A DNA stretch of 30,096 nt. It comes from JAWWBS01 sp033720815 (GTDB taxonomy: Bacteria > Pseudomonadota > Gammaproteobacteria > Natronospirales > JAJUFS01). Positions within the stretch are counted from its first letter, which is position 1; the number at the start of each line of letters is the position of its first letter. A program made the position numbers and the translations under genes. Where the stretch lies: positions 1-30,096 of the forward strand of contig JAWWBT010000011.1 in assembly GCA_033720815.1 (NCBI GenBank). The letters run 5' to 3'. The notes beneath the pieces were generated by a model. That model made no database searches and was not told where the DNA came from. It worked only from the letters and a program-made list of their open reading frames with translations. Of the stretch, positions 24,604 to 30,096 are shown one piece after another.

Positions 24604-25335
24604 ATGAACCGCAAAGACGACAATTTCGATGAACGCTTCCATCGCACGGCGCAGCACGAGCAGGCGCTGACGCGCGAGTCGTGGAAGATCTTCCAGATCA
24701 TGGCCGAGTTCGTGGAAGGGTTTGAGCGCCTTGTCACGATCAAGCCTTCGGTAAGCATCTTCGGTTCGGCACGGATCACGCCGGGCGATCCCCTCTACAC
24801 GCTGACGCAGGAAATCGGCAAGGAGCTTTCCGATGCCGGATTCTCGGTCATCACCGGTGGCGGTCCGGGCCTCATGGAAGCCGCCAACAAGGGTGCGTTC
24901 GAAGGCAAGGCGCCATCGATTGGCCTGAACATCCAGTTGCCCCATGAACAGATGTCCAACGAATTCCAGGACATCAGCCTGAATTTCCGCCACTTCTTCT
25001 CGCGCAAGGTGATGTTCGTCAAATACGCCTCAGCCTATGTCGTGATGCCGGGCGGTTTCGGCACGCTGGACGAACTTGCCGAAATCCTTACGCTGATCCA
25101 GACCGGCAAGTCGCGGCGCATTCCCGTCATTCTCATCGATGCGTCATTCTGGAACGGCATGCTCGACTGGATGAAGACGCAGCTTCTCGCTAGGAAGATG
25201 ATCAACGAGGACGACCTCGAGCTGCTGACGGTAGTGGAGAAACCCGAAGAAGTGGTGAATTGCATCTTCGAGCATTATGGAGCGCGCGGTTTCGAGCCGT
25301 CCCGCGAGGAACGCGAGCTGATGCTGGAGCTGTAA
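24604..25335 (+). CDS. LOG-family (TIGR00730) Rossmann-fold nucleotide hydrolase
   Basis: This 243-residue cytoplasmic protein carries the two LOG/lysine-decarboxylase-like motifs, ITGGGPGLMEAANKGAF (about residues 80-96) and the nucleotide-binding MPGGFGTLDELAE (about 148-160). Characterised members hydrolyse the glycosidic bond of nucleoside 5'-monophosphates, and plant and some bacterial members release free cytokinins. Older labels of lysine decarboxylase are wrong for this family. The N-terminal ~50 residues (DDNFDERFHRTAQHEQALTRESWKIF) form an extra charged helical extension found in the longer TIGR00730 subgroup. GAGG about seven bases upstream supports the ATG at 24604. It follows trkH by 97 bases, and its stop is six bases ahead of the TRAP small permease ATG. 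Confidence 0.93.
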   Translation: MNRKDDNFDERFHRTAQHEQALTRESWKIFQIMAEFVEGFERLVTIKPSVSIFGSARITPGDPLYTLTQEIGKELSDAGFSVITGGGPGLMEAANKGAFEGKAPSIGLNIQLPHEQMSNEFQDISLNFRHFFSRKVMFVKYASAYVVMPGGFGTLDELAEILTLIQTGKSRRIPVILIDASFWNGMLDWMKTQLLARKMINEDDLELLTVVEKPEEVVNCIFEHYGARGFEPSREERELMLEL

Positions 25336-25341
25336 CGCGTG

Positions 25342-25848
25342 ATGTCATCTTCTTCACCTGCCGATTGGCTGGAGCGGTTATCCGTCTTCATTGGTCGCAC
25401 CGTGGCCTGGGGTGTGGCTGCGATGACGGCGGTGATGTTTCTTGTCGTCGTGCTGCGCTACTTCCTTGGCATGGGCTCGATCGCCCTGCAGGAATCGGTG
25501 ATCTATTTCCATTCGCTGGTCTTCATGCTCGGTCTCGCCTGGACGCTTGCCGATGACCAGCACGTGCGCGTGGACATCCTTTACCAGCGCTGGTCGGAAC
25601 GAACCCGTGCATGGATCGACCTTGCAGGTGTCTTGCTGTTGCTGTTGCCGGTCTGCGTCGTGATCATCGCGACGTCGATTCCCTATGTGGCCGACAGCTG
25701 GCAAGTCAGCGAAACATCGCGCGAGGCGGGCGGCCTGCCGTTCATCTATCTCCTGAAGACCCTGATTCCTGTCGCGGGGACACTGCTGGCATTGCAGGGT
25801 GTGGCAATGGGATTGCGGGCGCTCGTGATTATCCGGGGGCGGGTGTGA
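25342..25848 (+). CDS. TRAP transporter small permease (DctQ-like)
   Basis: This 168-residue protein has four membrane helices and the DctQ signature LADDQHVRVDILYQRW after helix 2, with VVVLRYFLGMGSIALQESVIYFHSLVFMLGLAW before it. In tripartite ATP-independent periplasmic transporters the small subunit pairs with the large permease to import organic acids or related solutes using a Na+ gradient. An in-frame GTG lies one codon earlier at 25339. The ATG at 25342 is preferred, with GGAG upstream. Its stop overlaps the GTG start of the large permease. No periplasmic binding protein gene lies next to it in this window, so the substrate cannot be inferred from context. Confidence 0.92.
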   Translation: MSSSSPADWLERLSVFIGRTVAWGVAAMTAVMFLVVVLRYFLGMGSIALQESVIYFHSLVFMLGLAWTLADDQHVRVDILYQRWSERTRAWIDLAGVLLLLLPVCVVIIATSIPYVADSWQVSETSREAGGLPFIYLLKTLIPVAGTLLALQGVAMGLRALVIIRGRV

Positions 25849-27212
25849 GCGTACTTGCTGGACTGATGTTCCTTGCCGTCATCGGCATCCTGCTCCTGGG
25901 ATTTCCTGTTGCGTTTACCCTCGGTGGTGTCGCGCTGCTGTTTGCCGGCCTCGGCTGGCTGCTCGGCCTGTTCGATCCCATCCTGCTGTCCGTATTGCCA
26001 AGTCGCCTGTTCGGCATCATGCAGAACGAGACACTGGTTGCTGTTCCGCTGTTCGTGTTCATGGGCGTCGTGCTGGAAAAGGCACGCATCGCCGAAGACC
26101 TGCTCGACACGATGAGCCGCCTCTTCGGCCGGATCCGTGGTGGTCTCGGATTCTCGGTGCTGCTGGTTGGCATGCTGCTCGCGGCCAGTACCGGCATTGT
26201 CGGTGCGACCGTGGTCACCATGGGGCTGCTGTCACTGCCGACCATGTTGAAACGCGGCTATGACCCCGCACTGTCTGCCGGCACCATCTGCGCTGCCGGT
26301 ACGCTTGGCCAGATCATTCCCCCGTCCATCATTCTCGTGCTACTTGGAGACGTGATTTCCACGGCCTACCAGGAAGCCCAGCGCATGCAGGGCATCTTTT
26401 CAGTGGATACGGTTTCGGTAGGCGACCTGTTCATGGGCGCGCTGGTGCCTGGCCTGCTGCTTGTCGTGCTCTACGCGGTGTACATCGGCGGGGTTGCATT
26501 GTTCCGACCAGGAAGGATGCCGCAGCGAAATACCGACGAAGATACCGGCAAGCTCGGCATGAAGGTCGTGAAGGTGCTGTTGCCACCGCTCTTCCTGATG
26601 CTTGCGGTTCTGGGGTCGATCATTGCCGGTATTGCGACGCCGACCGAGGCGGCGGCCGTTGGCGCTGTCGGTGCGCTCCTGCTTGCGCTTGTTCACAAGG
26701 CGCTGGATCTCGAGATGCTGCGCGCCGCGATGAAATCGACCACGCAGATCACTGCAATGGTCTTCATGATCCTCATCGGTGCGTCGATATTCTCGCTGGT
26801 CTTCCGGGGTTTCGGTGGTGACGATGCCGTGCACGAGCTGCTGACCGGGCTGCCTGGCGGGGTGTTCGGCGCTGTGCTGGTGGTGATGCTGGTGATGTTC
26901 GTGCTCGGCTTCGTGCTCGACTTTATCGAGATCACGTTTGTGGTCGTGCCGATCGTCGGTCCGGTATTGCTTGCAATGGGGCTGGACCCGGTCTGGCTCG
27001 GGGTGATGATTGCGTTGAACCTGCAGACATCTTTCCTGACGCCGCCGTTCGGGTTTTCGTTGTTCTACCTGCGAGGCGTGGCACCAGCGAGCGTACCGAC
27101 GAGTGCCATCTACCGCGGCGCCATTCCGTTTGTCGTGATCCAGTTACTGATGCTCGGCATCGTTGCGATGTGGCCAGGGTTGATTACCCAATTGCCACAG
27201 GCCCTGGGGTGA
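25845..27212 (+). CDS. TRAP transporter large permease (DctM-like)
   Basis: This 455-residue protein has about 12 membrane helices. DctM-family marks are GILLLGFPVAFTLGGVALLF near the N-terminus, VPLFVFMGVVLEKARIAEDLLD, then ASTGIVGATVVTMGLLSLPTMLKRGYDPALSAGTICAAGTLGQIIPPSIILVLLGD, and IATPTEAAAVGAVGALLLA. The N-terminal GTG at 25845 overlaps the small-permease stop as GTGA, and GGGGGCGG lies before it. An ATG seven codons in (25866) is an alternative. The frame is open further upstream to 25611, but that would lie inside the small permease. It moves the substrate across the inner membrane with Na+. It ends nine bases from the convergent gene at 27222. Confidence 0.94.
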   Translation: MSVLAGLMFLAVIGILLLGFPVAFTLGGVALLFAGLGWLLGLFDPILLSVLPSRLFGIMQNETLVAVPLFVFMGVVLEKARIAEDLLDTMSRLFGRIRGGLGFSVLLVGMLLAASTGIVGATVVTMGLLSLPTMLKRGYDPALSAGTICAAGTLGQIIPPSIILVLLGDVISTAYQEAQRMQGIFSVDTVSVGDLFMGALVPGLLLVVLYAVYIGGVALFRPGRMPQRNTDEDTGKLGMKVVKVLLPPLFLMLAVLGSIIAGIATPTEAAAVGAVGALLLALVHKALDLEMLRAAMKSTTQITAMVFMILIGASIFSLVFRGFGGDDAVHELLTGLPGGVFGAVLVVMLVMFVLGFVLDFIEITFVVVPIVGPVLLAMGLDPVWLGVMIALNLQTSFLTPPFGFSLFYLRGVAPASVPTSAIYRGAIPFVVIQLLMLGIVAMWPGLITQLPQALG

Positions 27213-27221
27213 CGCTGCGGC

Positions 27222-28646
27222 TCATGCCCTGGCGCGCATGCCGGTGACGATTCCCAGCAGGCGTTCGATTTCCTCGCGCAACGGATGCTTCTCGGCCTGG
27301 CCGCGAAGTTTTTCAAGAACGATGCGGGCTTTTTCATCTTCACCGTTGCCTTCGAAAAGTATGCGCGCCAACAGCAACTGCGCAGGCACATGGTCAAAAC
27401 CTTCCGGTGCAATTTTCGGCAATGCGGCAAGGAATCGTACGGCATGGTCATGTTTCCCATGCTCGAACCAGGTCTGCGCAACAGCGACAGTATCGTCGGC
27501 GCTCTTCAGAAGGAAATCCGGATAGAGGCTGATCGTCTTTTCGCAATACTCGGCTGCGCGTGCCGGCTTGCCGCGCCCAAGGTAGAACTCGCAGATTGAC
27601 CGTGTATTGCGTTCGATGGCTTCACGATCCTTTGTCGCGCTGACCACGCGGTAATAGAAATCGCGCAGGCGCGCATCCTGTCGGTCGTGCTCGACAGCTT
27701 CTTCAAGTGCTTCCAGGGCGGCGGAGTGCCGGCCTTCGGCCGCAAGGATCTTCGCTCCTGCCAGCAATTTCTCAACGCGGTACTGGCGAAATTCCAGCGT
27801 CTTGCCAAAATCTTCCTCGCAGGCGAAGCCCAGCTCTGCCTGCCTGGCGAACAACAGGTATCCCATCATTGCGTAGGTGGCGATGAGAAAATATGCGGAG
27901 CCGGTCACCACCGCGGGGAACAGCAGCAAGTGCGGCAAGGTGTTTCCATACAGTGCGAGCGCAATGACCGGGCCGCAGGCAGCAATAACCAGGCAGGTCC
28001 AGAGCAGCAGGTAGGCTGGCCCGATATTAACGGCAAGGACGAACAGCTTGGCTGGATTGACGGCCTCGCGAATCGAACGCGTCAAGGCGAGCATCATCGT
28101 TGCTGCCGGGATTGCCAGCGTTACGATGACAAGCGCGCCGACGGCCGCGACGGTACCCAGGAACGCGGCCGCGCCAACAAACAGGCCCAGCAGGAAAATC
28201 ACGCTTAACAGTTTCGGAAACAGATGGTCTGCCTGCGTGGAAAAAGCCTGCCGGATTGATGGCGCCGTCATGCGACCGTGACGAATGCCATCCAGTGCGG
28301 TGAGGCTGTAATGCAGCGCGAATCCGAACAGGGGAACCAGGCCGATGAGGCCTGGTGTGTTGTCAGGAAGTATTGCCGCGATACCGGCGATGAGTAGCAG
28401 CAACAGCAGGCCGAATCGTCGGAAAGGATAGGAAGGGAACCATCCCAGCCGGCTTGCGAACGGTGCGGCAATATTCTCGCCGCCCAGGCAGCGCAATCGT
28501 TCGTTGCACAGCACACAACGTGGAAACCCGTCTTCGTGGTTTTCGTTGGAACCAGGGACGCACGACATGCAGAACGTGACCCGGCAGGAATCACAGCGCC
28601 ATACCGCCGGCGCAGACGAGTGGTACTTGCAGTGCTTCTTTTGCAT
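27222..28646 (-). CDS. Zinc-finger, multi-pass membrane and TPR-like protein of unknown function
   Basis: This 474-residue protein has three parts. Residues 1-55 form a B-box-like zinc finger: Cys6 and His9, Cys18 and Cys21, Cys26 and Cys29, Cys44 and Cys47, enough for two zinc sites. Residues about 75-280 hold roughly six membrane helices (FGLLLLLLIAGIAAIL, LLSVIFLLGLFVGAAAFLG, VGALVIVTLAIPAATMML and others). Residues about 300-474 are helical repeats of TPR type (AAEGRHSAALEALEEAVEHD, FYLGRGKPARAAEYCEKTISLYPD, AQLLLARILFEGNGEDEKARIVLEKL). It resembles a bacterial family with B-box finger and DUF4013-like membrane regions, but I cannot name a function. AAGGGG seven bases upstream supports the ATG at 28646. 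It is convergent with the TRAP genes. Confidence 0.85.
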   Translation of the reverse strand: MQKKHCKYHSSAPAVWRCDSCRVTFCMSCVPGSNENHEDGFPRCVLCNERLRCLGGENIAAPFASRLGWFPSYPFRRFGLLLLLLIAGIAAILPDNTPGLIGLVPLFGFALHYSLTALDGIRHGRMTAPSIRQAFSTQADHLFPKLLSVIFLLGLFVGAAAFLGTVAAVGALVIVTLAIPAATMMLALTRSIREAVNPAKLFVLAVNIGPAYLLLWTCLVIAACGPVIALALYGNTLPHLLLFPAVVTGSAYFLIATYAMMGYLLFARQAELGFACEEDFGKTLEFRQYRVEKLLAGAKILAAEGRHSAALEALEEAVEHDRQDARLRDFYYRVVSATKDREAIERNTRSICEFYLGRGKPARAAEYCEKTISLYPDFLLKSADDTVAVAQTWFEHGKHDHAVRFLAALPKIAPEGFDHVPAQLLLARILFEGNGEDEKARIVLEKLRGQAEKHPLREEIERLLGIVTGMRARA

Positions 28647-28661
28647 CCTCTAGCCCCTTCA

Positions 28662-28678
28662 ACCGGCTCCCTGCCGGT
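28662..28678. other. Short GC-rich inverted repeat between the membrane-TPR gene and the GGDEF gene
   Basis: ACCGGC and GCCGGT flank a five-base loop, giving a six-base perfect stem. No T-run follows on the minus strand, so it is not a convincing terminator for the upstream GGDEF gene. It lies about 16 bases upstream of the start at 28646. The remainder of the gap to 28769 shows nothing recognisable. Confidence 0.3.
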
Positions 28679-28769
28679 CCCCCGTTTCTTGTTCCTGGAT
28701 AGCGGATCTCGTGTATCCATCCTGGTGACGGGCGAGGTTAACCGTGCCCGCAGCCGATCTCAAGCACGT

Positions 28770-30096
28770 TCATGACGGTGCTTCCTTGCCATGGTTTGAG
28801 TCGACCTTCAGGTCGCCATTGTCGACTAGCGCCCGCAGGTGGAGACGGACTTCGTCCACCAGCGTGTCCTTTCGCGTGGTGTCGGTAGGACGCAACGTGG
28901 CCCAGCCGTTCCGGCCGCTGCTCTTCACGTAATAGAGGGCATGATCGGCAAGCTCGATATAGTCTTCCCATTGCAGTGGTTCGCGCTTCACGGGATCCAG
29001 TGGCATCTCCATGAAACCGATGGATGCCGTTATGTGCAGGCTGCCGCTGCCCTCCACATTGAATTCGTGATTCTGCACTGCTGTGCGCATGCGCTCCGCA
29101 ATGCGGTCGAATACGCCGGATTCCATCGGGCGGAAGACCAGCAGGAATTTTTCGCCCTCCCAGCGGACAATGTAATCGCCTGCGCGCGTGTACTGGCCAA
29201 GCAGCTTGCCGAACTGCCGCAGCATCGCGTCCCCGACATGCGGGCCGTGGTCTTCGTTGATGCGCCTGAGATGGTCGATGTCTGCAAGGGCGAAGACCAG
29301 CCGGTCTTTCGTGTGCTGGGGTTCAGCGACATTGCGTTCGTAGAAGGCGATATCGCCTGGCAACTGCTTCTGCACGTAACGGCGGTTATGCAGCCCGGTC
29401 AGTGCATCGGTCTGCACCGCGTCGCGAAGCTGGTTATTTGCCAATCGCAGTTCTTCGGTGCGCCGGCGTACCATCTTTTCCAGCCGCGCCCGTTGCGCCG
29501 TGAGGTTGTGCAGCTGGAATCGGTAGCCTGCGTAGATCAGGACCAGCAACAGTGCGAGTATCAGCAGCCGGAACCACCAGGTCTCGTAGTAGAACGGTGC
29601 GATGGTGAAATCCACGGCCGCGTTTTTCGTTGCCCAGACGCCTGCATTGTTGGTGCCGGAAACCTCGAAACGGTATTCGCCGGGAGGAAGGTTCGTGTAA
29701 CTGGCCTGGCGTTCGCGCACACGATCCATCAGCACCCAGTTCTCGTCGTAGCCGAGAAGCCGGTACTTGATAAGCACGCTTCGCGGTTCCTGCAGGCTCA
29801 ATGCCGTGAACTGGAAATCAAGGTCACGCGCGCCTGCGGGCAGTTCGAACGGCGGCTTGCCATGCAGCGTGTCCCAGGCCTGCTGATCATGATGAATGGA
29901 TTCGATCACGACATTCGGCGGTACGGGATTCTTCACGATATCCTTTGTGTCCACGGCAACCACGCCGCCACGGGTTGGCAGCCACAGCGTGTTTCCTTCG
30001 ATAAACCCCTTGGAATTACCCGCGCCATTGCAGCAGTAGGTTTTCTGGGCACCTCGAACGTCACCGCGTTCACTTAATAGCATTTCTCCGCGAACC
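28770..30096 (-). CDS. Hybrid sensor with Y_Y_Y domain, membrane helix and degenerate GGDEF domain, 5' end cut by window edge
   Basis: The frame is open through the right edge, so only the C-terminal ~441 residues are visible. They begin with the last blade of a Reg_prop propeller (CCNGAGNSKGF, TLWLPTRGGVVAVD). A Y_Y_Y-type Ig-like domain follows (FTALSLQEPRSVLIKYRLLGYDENW...LPPGEYRFEVSGTNNAGVW), then a membrane helix (about 171-187, counted from the ATG at 30083), a coiled linker (RARLEKMVRRRTEELRLANNQLRD) and a GGDEF domain starting DALTGLHNRRY. The signature reads RWEGEKF in place of RWGGEEF, so a catalytic glycine and a glutamate are changed. The RxxD inhibitory-site motif RAGD sits five residues before it, at the normal spacing. 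It probably senses a periplasmic signal. Diguanylate cyclase activity is doubtful. Confidence 0.9.
   Translation of the reverse strand, partial: VRGEMLLSERGDVRGAQKTYCCNGAGNSKGFIEGNTLWLPTRGGVVAVDTKDIVKNPVPPNVVIESIHHDQQAWDTLHGKPPFELPAGARDLDFQFTALSLQEPRSVLIKYRLLGYDENWVLMDRVRERQASYTNLPPGEYRFEVSGTNNAGVWATKNAAVDFTIAPFYYETWWFRLLILALLLVLIYAGYRFQLHNLTAQRARLEKMVRRRTEELRLANNQLRDAVQTDALTGLHNRRYVQKQLPGDIAFYERNVAEPQHTKDRLVFALADIDHLRRINEDHGPHVGDAMLRQFGKLLGQYTRAGDYIVRWEGEKFLLVFRPMESGVFDRIAERMRTAVQNHEFNVEGSGSLHITASIGFMEMPLDPVKREPLQWEDYIELADHALYYVKSSGRNGWATLRPTDTTRKDTLVDEVRLHLRALVDNGDLKVDSNHGKEAPS

Noticed and set aside
28839..30077. Long open frame (412 codons) on the plus strand opposite the GGDEF-domain gene
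   Set aside because: The reverse strand carries clear Reg_prop, Y_Y_Y and GGDEF motifs, while the plus frame shows no domain. It is a GC-driven shadow.

Overview
The window looks like chromosomal DNA of a Gammaproteobacterium. It is GC-rich and densely coded, with short or overlapping gene junctions. It carries the TamA/TamB outer-membrane assembly pair, an E. coli-like TrkA/TrkH potassium system, UvrD with its C-terminal Tudor-like tail, a NudC with the SQPWPFP signature, and a Reg_prop/Y_Y_Y/GGDEF hybrid typical of marine and Xanthomonas-like gammaproteobacteria. I cannot name a genus from sequence alone. No tRNA, rRNA, transposase, integrase, phage gene or CRISPR array was seen, so this reads as core genome rather than an island.

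Left end (1-1850): a GNAT acetyltransferase is cut by the left edge. It lies behind a TerC/YgdQ-type membrane protein on the minus strand. A carboxylesterase of the Abhydrolase_2 family is divergent from them.

Minus-strand directon (17620 down to 1863): twelve genes run the same way with junctions from a 4-base overlap to 97 bases. In transcription order they are a DUF4760-like protein, a DUF2238/YjdF-like membrane protein, a short OsmC-like protein, NudC, a PlsB-like acyltransferase, a membrane family-2 glycosyltransferase, an exported beta-propeller protein, an alpha/beta hydrolase, an NRDE/TANGO2-family protein, an S9 peptidase, TamA and TamB. Several junctions are ATGA or TGATG overlaps, which indicates translational coupling. 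Envelope or lipid themes recur (acyltransferase, glycosyltransferase, exported propeller, TamAB), but no single pathway explains the set.

Plus-strand block (17755-27212): uvrD, then trkA, two tandem trkH paralogues, a LOG-family (TIGR00730) nucleotide hydrolase, and the small and large permeases of a TRAP transporter. TrkA is the NAD-binding gate regulator and TrkH the K+ translocating subunit, so the two TrkH copies give one regulator two possible channels. The ~200-base trkA leader has two predicted stem-loops and two overlapping micro-frames that run into the trkA start codon.

Right end (27222-30096): on the minus strand are a protein joining an N-terminal zinc finger, a multi-pass membrane region and TPR-like repeats, and the C-terminal part of a two-component-like hybrid sensor. 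That sensor's GGDEF motif is altered to EGEKF while its RxxD inhibitory-site motif is kept. No gene-free stretch exceeds about 300 bases.
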